Shown piece by piece: positions 36,272-49,871 of a DNA stretch of 64,000 nt. Under the pieces are notes generated by a model. It made no database searches and was not told the DNA's origin. It saw nothing but the letters and a program-made list of their open reading frames with translations. Positions within the stretch are counted from its first letter, which is position 1. Each line of letters opens with the position of its first letter. The translations under genes and the position numbers were made by a program. The stretch comes from Diplosphaera chodatii (Eukaryota; Chlorophyta; Trebouxiophyceae; Prasiolales; Stichococcaceae), in assembly GCA_032358165.1 (NCBI GenBank), contig JAALGY010000043.1, forward strand, positions 806,001 through 870,000, read 5' to 3'.

Positions 36272-38721
36272 ATGGCGCCTCATGTCCCGGCCCCGATGAA
36301 CCCCCAAATGACGGAAGAAATGAACCTCAGGGTCATGACCCGGATTGACCCTGCCACAGAGGAGGTGCAGCGTCCGATGTCCAATGCAGCGCCTGCGCTT
36401 TGCTACTCTGAAGCATGCAGGACATGCCGTCACACGCAAGTGCCAACCCCGGCCACGCTCTGCTCTCGCTGTTTTTATCGACCTCATGCGCATCGCCTGC
36501 ACAGTCTCTCAGGGCCCATGTTCAAAGCTCTCTCCACATACCTGCAGATACTGGCGGCAGTGGGTCATGTGGCTCTGTACGAGTTTAACACTGACGGCCA
36601 GACCTGGGTGAGACTGCGCCTGGTCCAGATGTATTGTCTGATAGAGCACTGGATGCGCAAGCCCTGCGCTCGGAGCGCCCATAAGCATATTGACTTCAGT
36701 GCGCCGATTTCATTGTAGACCCGCAAGGACGTCGAGGGATCCCTGTTCCTCCAGAGGCGACGCACCACTCCCACCTACCAGTTCACGGTCCTGAACAAGA
36801 AGAGCCAATGTGCGGTGAAATTTCGTCAGTGCTCACACTTTGTAAGGGTTGCAGCAATCCACTCGGAGCTCATGCAGCCAGATTGTGACGATTGCTGCCA
36901 TGCTTGCACAGGCAACTATACCGAGGAGATATCACGGGCCATGGAGTTTGAGCTTCAGAACGAGAAGTACATCTTGTATCGTAATGTCCACGAGCAGGTG
37001 TGATGCATCTCACTGTACCAAGTGAGTCACAGCCATGTGTCTGTTGTGCTGTCATGATATTCATGTTACTGATCCTAACACCACGCATGTGCGAGTCGTG
37101 TAGGTGTTGTGCATGTGGTTCCACTCAGCAGAAGACTGCACGAAGGTTGCGACCCTGCTCCAACGCATGACCAGAGGCGACTTGGTGAGCCCGCTTGCAC
37201 GGATCAATGACGAATGCCTGAACCACAGCGAGTGCACCCTGCCAATGAACGTACTCTGCTCGATGTTGGATGTCAATTGCAACACCGTCAGAGGGCAGCA
37301 TCAAATATTGGTATGCACATCATCTTGCAGGCTCAGCCTGGGAACGTGCAGCCCTCAGCCCAGCCCAGCAGCACTTCGGCCAAGAGCGCCCCAGCTTCTG
37401 CAGCTCCAGCTACAAACGGCAGCCGGCACGGCAGCGATGACAGCTTCTGGGATCAGGCTTCCTCATCTGTACAGGTACTATTTCCAGCGGTTTGCGCGAC
37501 AACCTGCCTGCTACACTGTCATCTTGTAACACGACTAGAGGCTGGCAACCTTCTGCATGGCATGAGTTTGCACAACTGCAGTCACCGCTTGTTACTGCTG
37601 TGTTAGCATAAGTCACCAAGTTGGGTGTTTGCAACCCTGCTGAGTCTTCCAGTGTGCCATGCAGGCCAAGGAGCTGCAGTCGACAGACGCAGCATTAGAT
37701 GGCAGCTCTGGCTCCAGCACTGGCGGGCCCAATGGTCCCCTGCAGAAGCTGTTCTCCAACATCAAGCTGGCGCCAGGCGTCACGCCGCAGCGACAGCAGC
37801 AGCAGCAGCAGCAGCAGCCGCCGCCTCCGCCAGCAATTCCGTTGCCTCAGCGCAACACAGCTGTGACACCGCAGCGTCAGCAGGTGCTGGGGCGCCTTGC
37901 GAGTTCAGGTCGTGTTGCTTTTCCTTCGTGCATGTTTTCAGCGTCAAGGTGCTGACGTTCTCATGTGGCTGGGACGCAGCAGCAGGGCACTGCGGCCCAG
38001 GGCGGCCAGGCAGCGCAGCGTGCCCCGTCTGGCGGCCTCAGTATCAGCCCGCCGTCGCCTGCGCCGGCTGGTCTACTGCGCATGTCAGGTGCTGTCACTT
38101 GATGCGCCTCGGTGGTGGCATTTCGCTTTCCGTGAGTCAGCTGGTACAGGTTGTCATGATCAGGGTTGTGTGCAGTTGAGTGTCGGCAGAGGATGTGTGC
38201 GCATGTTGCGCAGGCAGCGCTGCGACTCCGGGCAGGGGCGGCCCGCCCTCAAAGCCGCAGCTGCTCACGCCCTCCTTCTTCAAGCAGTCCGCGCCCCAGA
38301 GTAAGGCTCCAGGCCCTTCGTTCATCTGTGCCGTCTCCCTCGAGACTGCAATGATGCCTTGCATACAAACACATGTTGACCGTGGTTATGCTTGCAGTTG
38401 CTGTGGGTGCTGAGGCTTGTGGGATGTAAGGTGTGGCTGCGGCTGAGCTGATGTGCAGCAACATCATATCGGTGCCACGGCTGTGCAGGAGAGTCTGCCG
38501 GCGTCGCCAGCCCTCTGCCGATGAACCTGGGGCCCGCCTCCGCTGGCCAGCGCAGCAGCGGCTCCGGCGCCACCTCCGGCGCCGCGGCCACCATGTCGAC
38601 GCTGGCTGCGGACCCGCAGCAGCGGCAGGCAGTCAGACGCGCGGTGCTCGCGCTTGCAGAGCAGGAGCCGTTCCTCGACATGGTTGCAGCCGCGCTGCAG
38701 CAGGCCGGCTACAAGCTATGA
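36272..38721 (+). CDS. DCP1: mRNA-decapping enzyme subunit DCP1
   Basis: EVH1-domain activator of the DCP2 decapping enzyme in cytoplasmic P-bodies. Ten exons (36272-36364, 36548-36607, 36719-36809, 36912-36997, 37104-37184, 37331-37474, 37665-37883, 37980-38088, 38214-38300, 38489-38721) join in phase to 400 aa. The EVH1 domain reads NLRVMTRIDPATEE, ILAAVGHVALYEFN, TRKDVEGSLFLQRR, YQFTVLNKKS, EKYILYRNVHEQ and VLCMWFHSAEDCTKVATLL. The low-complexity C-terminal half keeps short linear motifs: DSFWD, LQKLFSNIKL and LLTPSFF. It ends in a helix RRAVLALAEQEPFLDMVAA that fits the plant/animal trimerisation domain. A CAG run gives poly-Gln then poly-Pro (37795-37835). Its promoter is bounded by the transposon 232 bp upstream. 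Confidence 0.95.
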
Positions 38722-39850
38722 GGCTGAGGCGTGATCGTCGTGGACACGGCGCTCAGCAACAGCTGTCTGCCAGCTCTCGATCAGACGCTTGACCTGCAGC
38801 CCTACTGAAACATGGCTTCTGCCTCCAGGGGCGTCTGAGCACGCAGATGGCGTGTGACGCCAGCGCAATAGCTGCACCAGCACTGCGGTTGGGGCATCAG
38901 ACGGCAGGTTGGGGCGTGAGCTTCGTGAGAGTTGGGGCTGCCGCTGGCCCAGTCAAGGGCCAGCCTGCACACATTACATCCGTTCTGCGCAATTGTTGTC
39001 GGTCCACAAGTTATGGCTGCTTGCAGCTAGTGCATGGGAGCCATTTTTGCAGCGCTCGCCATGCAGAGTTGGTCTGTTCAGCGTCATTTTGGCACTGCGG
39101 CAGTTACGCTGCATAAGACAACAGGCTACAGGGCACCGGCAGCTTTGCCGAGACACCTGCATCGGCACTGGCATTGTCGTATGGGGGTGCTTTGCCAGAC
39201 CTAAGTTAGTGCACTGACAGCATTGCCTGGGCGGCCGGGCGTGATATACCGTGGCATACCTACAAGGTGGAAGCGAGTGCAGCGGGTCAAGAGCCTGCCT
39301 GGAGTTGACCATCGGCAGGGGCCGCGAGGGCGGGCCAGAAAAGGGTCCTTTGCGGCAAACATCAAGGAAATGGCAGCGCGACTGGAGGGGTTGCAACGAC
39401 AGCCACAAACGGCAAGCGGCACACCAAGAAGGCGGAACATCCAGCCGATGGCACAGGGGCTTATTGACCGTTGCTATCAAAGAGCCGCCACTGCCAGCCA
39501 TAGCAGCAGCGGTTTGACCGTTGTCGGACAGGACCATCAGCACCGGCTGCTGTCAGCTACACGATGACAGCATGCCCTCAGAACGGGTTTGATCTGGCAT
39601 GATACATCGGCATTCACACGACCTCATTTGGCTTGTGATGCCTCAGCTGCATGCTCACCATGTCACCTTACCCTGCCAGATCACATGCATACTTCCACAG
39701 CATCCTGTAAGCAGCAAGCACTAGCTGACTGTGCCTTTTACCATGCAGCCATCATATGCCTCTCACCAACACCGTCCACTGGCATGTGCCTTGCACATGT
39801 CATCCTGCTCGTACAGTGAGTACTTGTCCATCATGGCTTCGTCCAACTGC
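38722..39850. other. Convergent intergenic region, DCP1 / SYF1
   Basis: Contains a plus-strand frame at 39223-39567 (basic, Arg/Gly/Gln-rich, no ATG near its start) and its minus-strand shadow. Neither has a domain or splice support. Probably UTRs and spacer. Confidence 0.45.
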
Positions 39851-39855
39851 TTACA
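39851..39855 (-). terminator. TGTAA polyadenylation signal of SYF1
   Basis: TGTAA on the minus strand about 33 nt past the SYF1 stop codon. Close to the stop but in keeping with the signals after THI4 and DXR. Confidence 0.4.
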
Positions 39856-39887
39856 GCAAATGCTCAATCGAAGCACGAATGGCACAG

Positions 39888-42800
39888 TCACGCTTCGCCG
39901 GCCTTTCTCCTCTTGAAGCGCTCGGCAGCGCCCAGGGCGGGCTCTGCTGGCTTCGACTCGGCAGCTGCTGCCTCAGCTGCGCCGTCGCTGGCACCCGCGC
40001 CGCCAAACACGCTGGCTGGCACCGCCTGATACAGCAAGCCACGCCATGTAAGAGCAGGGGGCATCGTTGACAATTTCAGACACACGCCGCCCGCACTGTC
40101 ACCAACACATTGCAGGGAGGAGAGAGCAGGGACCGATAGGGTAGAATCAGGCAGCTGACTCCCTGCTATGCATACACCGGTCAGACCTGCTGCACCACCA
40201 CGTCAGCGTCGGCGTCGGCCTCCTCGTCCTCCTCAGCAGGCTCGTCCAGTTCGATGTCCTCAGGGTTTGCCGCTGCGTCAGCACACAGGTCACAGTCAGC
40301 ACCAGTTGCAGTGACTCTGCTCCAGGGCTGTGCAAGATGACCATCTGTGTGCAGTCTGCTGTGCCATGTGCAGTCTGCTGTGCTAAAACCAGTGCACGAG
40401 GTGCACTTGTCGGTCAACAAATGAGTGGCAAGTCCCAAGCAGACGCGCAAGCAGAGCGTGTCTGAAGGTGTGGACATGGGCAATTGGCGGTACCTGTGGC
40501 GGCGGCATCTGCTTCTGGCTGCTTCTCCTCGCCCTGCTGGATGACGCCCGCTGACACGAAACCGGGCAGCTTGGTGCCCGGCGGCTGCTGCGCCTGCTGC
40601 AGTGGCGCCGACGCAGCGCAAGTCAGGCCCATCAGCTCGATGTGGAGAAGCCACTCCACCACATGGCCAGCATATGCAGTTGGCCATCCACCACAGCAAC
40701 ACTTACACCACCGGCGGACCTTCCACACTGCATGAACCCAAGCCTGCACAAGTACATGCCAAGCAGGCGTACCTCTGGGAGCTGCGCCTCGAGGTCAGCC
40801 ATGTCATCGCGTTTCCGCTTCCCAATGCCTGCCTCCACTGTCCCTGCGCTTTGCAGACAGGACAGCTCCACGACAGGATACTTGACAGTCGATGCCCTGT
40901 CGAGTCCTCTTTCTGCTGGAGCAAGCAACGCCAATCAGACGAGTGAAGTGAGAGCTACACAGCGCCAGTACACAGTGGTTTCACACAAGGCTGGCATGAG
41001 AGCACTAGAGCTGAACGGTCAGTGCCTTGCTCCAGCATTGCACCTGAAGTGCCTGGCGCAGAGTCGATGATGGCAGTGTTGAAGTGCAGCTGGCTGAAGG
41101 ACGCAGCAACTGACCGCTTGATGCGCAGCATCTCCCTGAAGGTGTCCTCGTTGCCGTAGCTGACCTGCAGGTACAGGGGAGGCAACATGACCCTCAAGAG
41201 TATGCAGAGCTGCCTTCCCAAGATTGAAACGCATCTGCACAGCGCTTGCCATTGCCGGACGTCATCACTTTGCAACAGCAGATGAGCAGTATGGCACACT
41301 GCACACGACAGAGGAGGTCAATGGGGGACTGCCGCCACACCTCGAAGTCGTTCCAGTCCTTCCAGAAGCCGGGGTCGTTGCGCGGGTCTGACAGGCTGCT
41401 GGCGTGCACATAGATTGCACGCGCCCTATCCACCTCACCAACCTGCAAACGGTGTGTTCAAATCATCTAGGTTCTCCATGCAGCAATGATGGTGTCATGG
41501 ACTGGATGCAGCCACGGCACCGACTTGCTGCTTATTGTATAGGCTGCAGGAGAACAGCGCAGACTCCGATACTGCAGGGGGGCAGCCGACAGGTGTCGTG
41601 ACACACCCGGGTCTCCAGCTGGGCATAGCGGACGCACATCGTCTTGCAATCGCCGTCCGACAGGCTGTATGGCGGCTCCGCCTCCACCGCCATCTCGTAA
41701 ATCTCGCGCACCTGCAAATATGTGCACATCCAGGGTTGTTGGTACAGCCAAGATTTGACAGATGGACTGCAGCATGCACGCAAGCCCTCGACGTGGAACA
41801 GCCAGCGGGCACATGGGCGGCTTGTGCAGTCAGCACAGCAGGGTTCTCGACAGCTGCTGCGCCGGTGCTCCAAAGGTCCAAGGTTCACGCCTTTTCTTGA
41901 TGCAATCATAACAGCTGCCGCACACCTTGCCGATGCCGAAGAAGTCGGAGGCGCGCTTGAGGTACACGTCGTAGATGGGCAGCCGCTCGCCGACAGGCAC
42001 CGTGCGCACCGCCTAAGATGAAATTCAAAACAATCACTACAAGAGTTGCAACTGCGGAAGCATGCCTCTATGAACGGTCGACACACGCAGGCAAGCAGCC
42101 TGTCTTGCGCGGGGTTCGCCAAACGCCTGCATCCTGGCGCGAGCACGCACCTGGTCGTACACCGCCATAGCGGCGCGCGCGAGGCCGTGCTCCTCCTCCA
42201 GGGCCGCGTACTGCAGGAAGATGGGGCCCGACGCCTCCGGCGGCGTCTGCAGGCAAGACACAGAGACAGGGGTCGGCCACAGCTCGCATGCTATATGTTC
42301 CATTGTGACGCATTGAATTGCAAAAGGGCGGTGGCTGCAGACCGCTTTGGGGCGTGTCTGGCATGCACACACAGTGAAGCATCACAAATATCATTGCACA
42401 CGGCCAGGCTCGGGCAGACAGCTTTGCGCTTGCAAGTTCAACAGTCGGAGAGCGCAGCACCTCCCGCAGCGCGTGCCGGAACAGGTCGCGGGCGCGCTCC
42501 AGCTTGCGTCCGCCGTAGCGCGCCACGAACTTGGCCAGGTAGGCGGCCCAGATGTCCTTGGAGTGCGGGTACCTGAACAGCGCCACCCCCCGCTCGTACG
42601 CCTGGAACGCGTCCTCGAAGTGCTTGCTCTCCTGCGGCAGGGTTGCACAACATCGAGCTTCACGGCAGCTCGCAGGATGCGCTGCACAACACTGCATGAA
42701 CACAGGAAACTGAAACAGCCGTGCTGGCATGCTGCTTGCTACCCAGTCATGACATGCTGCAAGCCGGACCATCAAGCAGCCTGCAGTGATCGGGCAATGC

Positions 42801-45800
42801 AGGCAATATCTCCGCCGTGGTGTCCGATCCACGCTGCAGCCCCCCACCTCCAGGAACAGCGCGTAGTTGAGCACGATCTGGGGGGTGGCGATGCGCAGGT
42901 CCAGGATCTGGTCGTACACCGCGCGCGCGCTCTCCAGCGTGCCCAGCGACTCCTCCAGGTCGCAGTAGAAGCTCCACAGCTTCAGGCTGCGGTAGAGGCG
43001 GCCCTGCGGCACGGCGCGGGTGGCACGAGTTGCGGCGTGCGGATGCGGCAAGCAACACGCCAGCAGTACCGTCGGTGTTCTGTAACCCACTATCTCAGCT
43101 GCCATGATGATTCTGCAGGACGCCATGAGCGGACGCCACGCACTGTCTCGTGCTGCTGCTGTGCAGCAAGCAGTGCCAGGGTGGCAGACACAGCCGTGCA
43201 ACAGTCCACCTACGATCGTAAGCAGCAGCAGCTGCACACCAAGAGGCAACAGTGCAGATCTGCCGTGCGCTAATGCAATGAGCACGTCGCGCATTGCCAC
43301 ACGCGGACAAGCACCAGCCGGCTGCAGGGGGGGGTGCGAGGGAGGGGGCATGCCCGCGCTGCAGACAGGCTGGGCCCACCTGCACGGGGCCCTCCATCTC
43401 GGCCTGCGAGCGGCGGGCGGCGGCGCGGGCGGGCGGCGTGGTCGCCCGCCGCATCAGCTCCAGCGCGCGCCGGAAGTTCTTGTGGCCCAGCTCCAGCTCC
43501 GCCGCTTCGCACCACACCGACGCCAGGTCGTCCACGTACTTGAAGCTCGCCTGCGCACGTGCACCAGGCCCGTCGGGTCGGTGCGCCGCCGAGGCCGGGC
43601 GGCTGTGGGGCCTCGCGCCAGCCGCCGGCTGACACACCAGTTGACACTGACGGCATGCGTGCTTGTGGCCGGCCGTGGGGTGTTGCGACATCTTGTTGGC
43701 AGATGGCATCTGCTGCTGCGGCACCTCGGTAGCCTTCTCGAAGATGATGCGGGCGTTGGCGAGGTCCCCGTGGCGGTCGTAGAACTTGGCAAAGGCGCAC
43801 CACAGCGTGTGCGGCTTGCCGATGGCCTGCACATCAGACCACACAATGATGAGCTCGCCGCTCAGGCCGAGCAGGGGCGATCGTCATGCAGCACCATTCA
43901 CACTGCATTGTCCTGAATCTGGTACAACGGTGGACGTCGTGTGGCTGCATGGAGGCACCTTCTCGGGGTCCACCGTCTTGACGGCCTCGGTGTACGTCAG
44001 GATCTGCTTGTGCGGCTGGCCGGCGAACAGCCGCGCCCGCTTGTGCCACTCGTGCACGTTGTGCGGGTTCTGCCGCAGCATCACGCTCGAGAGCAGCTCC
44101 GGGCGCCGCGTCATCAGGTGCTCCAGCCGCGCCAGCCTGCATCCAGGCACTCGAAGATGCGGTGAGAGGTGACTGTGAACTGCAGGGACAGCTCCATGAG
44201 GGCAGGGCCAGTGTGGGGTCAACATGGACGCCCATGGTGCCGAGCCTGTTCGGTCATGTGCTTCAAGCAATAGCACTGGGGCTTAGCCCACCAGCCGGGA
44301 AACATGGCATCCAGGGGATGGCAGCACTATGGAGTGGGAGGCTCATGCACTCACCGCAAGTCGATGTCGCTGCCCGGGTCGTGGAGCATGAAGTCAGTGC
44401 CGTCCTCGGCCGCATCCGGATCAGGGGCCTGCACGGCCAAAGTCGACATCATCAATTGTCTTGACGATATGGCAGTTCATGTTGAGATATGAAACGAAGA
44501 CAGGTGATACTTCTTGGCAGCTAATCGATACAAAAGGCTAGGTATGGACCTGTTCGTCTGCGCCCATGCGCGCTGCCAGGAGAGCCTCCTCAAAGGTCGT
44601 GAGCGCATCAAAGATCAGCGAGAAGTCGCGAACGGTCACCACCTGTTCGTGGAGGCACGGACGGATCCGTCGAGCATGCCCACGCCCATGCTAGTTGACC
44701 AGCATCACAACAGACGTGCTTGCAGGCGGCAATACAATGCGCAGCTAGCGCCAGGCACTCGAGGGGGACAGCAGCGACTCACAGTGGTCAGCCCCTCCTC
44801 ATACACGTCCCGCGCCTTCTCGAACAGCGCCTGCCGGATGAAGAAGTCCGCCAGACTGGTCCACAGCCGCCCAACCTGCAGCCGAGCGTCATAAGCCTCG
44901 AGCTCTGCGCAGGCCTCTGCACGACAGTTACATCCTGCGGCAGTGGAAAGGCGCCCATGCTGCTATGGCCGCATGTCGCCTGCCGCCAGCAGCGTGGCCG
45001 ACTGCCGGCCGGCGTGTGCTGTGGCCACACCAGCTGTTACCCACCTCGTCGGTGAACTTGCGGATGCCGGCGCGCAGGATGGCCTCCACATTGAGGTGCG
45101 CGACCTCCAGCGGGTGGCGGGTGCAGATGTCGGCCAGCTCCAGCCACAGCGCGTGTTTCGACTTGCCCTCCAGGCTGCGGAACACTTCGTCGTTGACCAC
45201 CTCCGCCAGCCGGCTGGCTGCCTCGCCCCATTGCTCCTGTTCATGCCCAGCCGACCGCGTGCTTGGCAATCGGCTGTGGACCGGTGCCGGATGCGTCTTT
45301 CTGCTGTTTCTGATGTTGTTCCCGCACCTCCTCATCGGAAACAAAGCTGCGAAACACCTATGAGCCGGCTTTCGTACTGCATCCCTACCTGCTTTTTCAG
45401 GTAGGCGATGTACTCCTCAACATGGGTGGGCTCCAGCTTCAGGTACCGGCGGTACACCCGCGTCGCCGTCTCCACAGGAATGCCAGAGCGCATGACGAAT
45501 TTCTGCAACCCCCGAATTGCACGTCAACCCTGAGAGGGACAAGGGTTTGACACCCCGGCTGACAGAAGTGATGCAGCTCAGCGCCTTGACGGTGCGCTCT
45601 GCAATGAAAAGCCAGGCGCCGATGCATGCCGCTCACCAGGTACAGCACCCAGACCCGGTCATGCTGGGTAATGGGCAGCGCCTGCAGCGCGCGGTCAAAG
45701 GTGCGCCGTGCACGTGTCACTGCCCGCCGCTGGCCAAGCAGCTCCAGGTACTGTGTCCAGATGCGTGGCATCTTGTGCATCGTGACCTGCGCAGTGTGAA

Positions 45801-46447
45801 AGGCGTCGGTTGCCTGGCCAGCCGACTGTGCAGCTTCATGCCCCCAGCCGATGCCTGCCATGTCATCCTGAACGCAATGCAGACACTACGCGGTGCACCA
45901 CGGGTTGCTTGCAAACACAGAGGCCCTGTTGCTGCTGTGCTCAATGTTGCTCACCAGGGCACGCTCATAGGTGTCGCACAGCCGCTCAAGTGCTGGGTCT
46001 GTGACTTTCAATCCCCGGCACGCCAGTCGCCGCTCGCCCAGGTACTTGTTCCACAGCTGCGCAGCGTTGCAGCAGGCACGAGGTCAGTGCTGCTGTGCCA
46101 ATGCATGTGCACTGCGCGCTGCAGGTGCTTGCAAGCCAGAATCATGACAGATATCTATCAACTCTCCGCGAGTGTGCAAATGAGTAGATCCACGATGGAC
46201 GCACCTTGTAGCTGCCAGGCAGCGCCTTCAGAGCTCGCTCAAACAGCACATGCCGCCGGCGCTCTGCCACACCCTCCCGTGCATCGATGTACCGGGTCCA
46301 CATCTTCAGCGAGTAGGGGTTGCGCAGGAGCTCCTCCTCGTACAACAGGTCCTCCTCCGTCGGCAGCATGAACTCGTCCATCGCTGCCGACTTGGTGTTT
46401 GTGGGTGCCGCAGCCGGCTCTGATGGCACACCCGGCATGGCGGGCAT
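39888..46447 (-). CDS. SYF1: Pre-mRNA-splicing factor SYF1 / XAB2 (HAT-repeat protein)
   Basis: Scaffold of the NineTeen/Prp19-associated spliceosome complex, made of half-a-TPR (HAT) repeats. At least 22 exons; from 46447 down to 40773 all junctions phase (e.g. 46447-46205, 46056-45955, 45786-45637, 45502-45389, 45236-45045, 44875-44783, 44642-44550, 44428-44355, 44136-43959 and so on). The start reads [19 protein letters not shown], then [17 protein letters not shown], the family signature. Repeats continue with [81 protein letters not shown] and [13 protein letters not shown], ending with [25 protein letters not shown] and a basic [11 protein letters not shown] tail. The upstream frame to 46501 has no ATG, so I start at Met 46447. 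Divergent from the phosphatase gene. Confidence 0.95.
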
Positions 46448-47435
46448 TGCCACCCCCGCCAGGTGCGTCACGAGTCTTGCACCATAGACGTCCTCGATCA
46501 AAGGTACAAAGTTTGATCACCTTCCAGGCAGCAGCAAGACAAAATGCAAAGTTCCTTGCGAAGTGCCAATCCCGTCTAGAGACCTTCGAGCAGCCTGACA
46601 ATGGCAAGGCTGCGGCTGAAGCACTCAGCGAGCGATGACCCTTCGGTACTGTCTGTGCGTCGCAGTCTGCTTTGGTGCGATGCCGGATTGCCAGTAGACT
46701 TTGCATTGCTCAGGCTGTGCTGGGCCTACTCTCGCTAACGTGGGCAATAGGACCTGGGGTGTCAGAGATTAGCATCGAACAGGGTTTCTACTGGCGCGAG
46801 TTGCGGGGAAGGTGCAGCGCCTGCCGAGGACAGCATCCATACCACAACCCTGCCATGTCGGATAACATCTGCATGCGTGTTGTCTCGAAGACTGTGTTCT
46901 CAGCTGCAGCAACAATCTGATCACCCTCAGACAATCGCATTCACATCCGGTGGCAGCGAAGTCGAGGAACAGCCTCGAAGCATCCCCTGTGCACGGCACC
47001 CTCCATCATTGATGTCCACGACCCTTCTGCCAGCCAGTCCAAGCTCTCAGGCTGCCGGACCCGTGCGGCGCCGCTCCGCTCACGTTGCCACCACAGCGCG
47101 GCAGACCTACAGAGCGCCTGCGGCCTGGGGCAGCACTGCAAGGGGCCGCCGGTGCTTGGACTCCCGAATGCAACGAATGGGCGTAGCTTACAGCTGCGTC
47201 GAGCCCCTGGCCGCGTTGTTTGGTGTGCGTGCTTCTGTACCGGCTCTGCGGCAGCACTGCACAACAGCGCAGGCAGGACAGGCAGGTGAGCGCATGGCTG
47301 ATTGGCAGGTGATCTGCAGGAAGGCTAACCAAATGTTGTATCAGCACGAGATTGCTATGTCAGCTTGGGTCAGCACAGCGAGCAATCTGTGTGTCGCATT
47401 CTTGGCAGACACCTGGAAGTCTTGTGTGTGCAGTC
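46448..47435. promoter_or_regulatory. Divergent promoter region, SYF1 / tyrosine phosphatase
   Basis: 988 bp between start codons. A 200-codon plus-strand frame (46877-47479) without ATG context or domain is probably spurious. Nothing else supported. Confidence 0.4.
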
Positions 47436-49480
47436 ATGCCAAGGAAGGTGGAGACCGGTCAGCAGCTGCACAGGCTTGAGCAAGTGAACAACGCGCGTGA
47501 CTTGGCGGAGGCGTGTGCAAACATCCGGCCGGGGCTGCTGTTCCGCTCGGCGTGTCCCAATGCCGCTACAGCAGCGGACATCGAGATCCTGCGCGACCAG
47601 TTGAGGATCCGGCAGCTGGTAGGTCTGTTCTGCTGCGGTCACAGCCTCGCAGAGCACCTGGATCGGCTTTGTTGCCTTGTAATGTCCGGACAGAACACAC
47701 AAGTAGAAATGGTTGCGGATCTGGTGCAGGTCGACCTGCGGTCGGAGGTTGAGAGAAGAGAGGATAAGGAGTGCCTGCTGCTCAAGGACGCCGAGATCAT
47801 CAATTCTGTGACTGCAGGCCACACCACCCAGGTGTGTACGCAGCTGCAATGGTATTGGTCAGTGTAGGACCTCGGCATTTCTGCTATCTATCTTGACGAA
47901 TTGCATGGATGCCGGACTTTGGCCATCGCTAGGGGCACTGTGGACACAAGTGATCGACAGTTGTGGCTGGCTGCAGCGGGAGACATTCCGGCACGTTGAC
48001 GACTCTGCGGCTGACCCACGGGAACGTGGGCAGCGCAGCAACGGCAGCAGCGGCGGCAGCCGCAGCAACGGCAGCGGCCGCACGGGCAATGGTGCGGCGC
48101 CGGGGGTGGATGATGGGGCTGACTCACTGGATGAGCCCTCGCCCCCCGAGCGCCCGTCGCTGACTGTGCACCACGTTGCGCTGCTTGAGAAGTGAGTGCT
48201 GGCGTGCCAGTGCTGATGATGTCTTCGCCAGTAGCCTCTCATGGCATGGATGTGATGTGCCTTCGTTACGGTCGCAGGGTCGGGTGGTGTGGTGTCTGAT
48301 GTTACACCCGACTTTGTCTGCTGCCACAGGAACCGCTACTACCGGTCACTGCTGACAAGAATCCCCCGGTTGACGGGCGCATCTGCATTGTTCTGGTCGC
48401 TCATCAACTTGGACAGGGCCAAGAGCCTGGTGCTCAAGTGAGTTGGCAGCTGTAGCACAGTGCATGAATGGCCTGGATCATCAGTTGTCATGCTCGGGTC
48501 CAGAAAGCTTGTGGGATGCTCCTGATCATGATCTTGCATGGTACAGGGAAGTTAATGCAGGTGGTCTGCCACAGTTGTACGAGATCTTACTGGACTCTGC
48601 TATGAGGGAGCTTTGCCAGGGCCTGAAGGTGAGCCAGCGCAACACACATGGAATATGGAACAGCAACCACAACACGTCCTTGCACAGCAGCTGCAGCACT
48701 GCTGCATCCTCCGTGTGGCTTCTGCTTGATGGGCTGTTTCCTCCGCCGCAGATCATCAGGGCGGCGGCGGAGCGCGGTGAGTCGACGCTTTTCTTCTGCA
48801 AGATTGGCAAGGACCGCACCGGCCTCATGGCGGCGCTGGTGCTGGCCGCTTGCGGCGCCACCAACGACGAGATCATCTCTGACTACAACAGGTGCACTGC
48901 TTGCACGTGTCCTTGTGTACATGCCAAGCATGTTCATGCGGCGCCTCAGCACACTTGGGTAAGACATGTGAAAGACCGGGCGTTATTGCTGTATTTGTCA
49001 TGGCGAAGTCTAAACCGGCTGCTTGAGCACCGGCTGCACATGCAGCAGACCGAAGTGCGGCCCGTGCACGTGCGCAGGTCTGACGGGGCGGTGGGTGTGC
49101 AAGTCGCGCTGGGCGGCCTGGAGCACGACAAGGCGCTCAAGGACCTGGATGTGGCCGCCTTCAGCCGCGCGCCCCGGGAGGCCATGGCACGCAGCCTGGA
49201 ATACATTGAGTGAGCAGTTTTTGCCATCCCAGTCCTTCTTGTGTTGGCTGAGGGAGTTGTCTTACTGTTGTTTGTCGCATGCGTACTGTTCTGCTTCCAG
49301 CTACGGATGGCGTTGCATGGTCCCTGATGTGGTACGCTGCTGTCGCGCAGTGTCGCATATGGCGGCATGGAACACTATTTAGACATCATTGGGTTCAATG
49401 AAGACGAGCGCGACCGGCTGAGAGCAGCGCTGTCAGGCAGCCTGTCGACGCCCGATGTCAAGCCAGGCCATGTTCAATAG
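47436..49480 (+). CDS. Tyrosine-phosphatase-like protein (Y_phosphatase3 type, Cys-based P-loop)
   Basis: Eight exons (47436-47618, 47730-47831, 47977-48191, 48330-48437, 48547-48628, 48752-48891, 49078-49209, 49351-49480) join in phase to 363 aa. The N-terminus has the family opening NNARDLAEAC, then RPGLLFRSACPNAAT and VDLRSEVERRED. The catalytic P-loop is FFCKIGKDRTGLMAALVLA, with nucleophile Cys near residue 246 and Arg near 252 (C-x5-R). Then come NDEIISDYNR and a C-terminal MEHYLDIIGFNEDERDRLRAA. This arrangement matches atypical tyrosine/phosphoinositide phosphatases of the Y_phosphatase3 group found in bacteria, fungi and plants. Exon 3 adds a Gly/Ser/Asn-rich low-complexity insert. 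An in-frame upstream stretch from 47352 lacks an ATG matching the family start. Substrate not inferable. Confidence 0.88.
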
Positions 49481-49871
49481 CTTCATAGCTTCTCAAGACA
49501 ACAGAGCAGGTCTCACAATGCAACACTCAGTGAACTCAGCTCGCATCTATCGTCAAACTGGGACGTGTTGCTCAATACGCAGTAGAGTGTTCCACCGTGT
49601 GTATCTATCAGCTTGTATGTGCCGTCCCATTCTGCCTAGTAAACACACCACGCCGCTGCACAAGGACCAAGTTCAGCACACATATGTTTCTGGAGGCAGC
49701 GAAACATCACCGAAAGTCGTCGACGTCCAGTCAATACGTGCATGTGTATCACAGGCAGCCCACGTGCCATCTGACAAGGATATGTTCACAAACACAATCT
49801 CTTTGCTCACCGTATCCCACAATGTGGCAGAGCATACTGGTCAGTCGGTGAAGAATCAGCTCCAGCACAGC
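49481..49871. other. Spacer between the phosphatase and the small mitochondrial-type gene
   Basis: About 390 bp. The frame of the next gene stays open back to 49455, but its residues look like translated UTR. Nothing else seen. Confidence 0.45.

Noticed and set aside
38974..39543. 189-codon minus-strand frame between DCP1 and SYF1
   Set aside because: No domain; GC-rich shadow of an equally unsupported plus-strand frame.
42068..43351. 427-codon minus-strand frame inside SYF1
   Set aside because: It reads through several SYF1 introns; only the exon parts match the HAT-repeat family.
46877..47479. 200-codon plus-strand frame before the phosphatase
   Set aside because: Starts without ATG, no domain, lies in a divergent promoter region.
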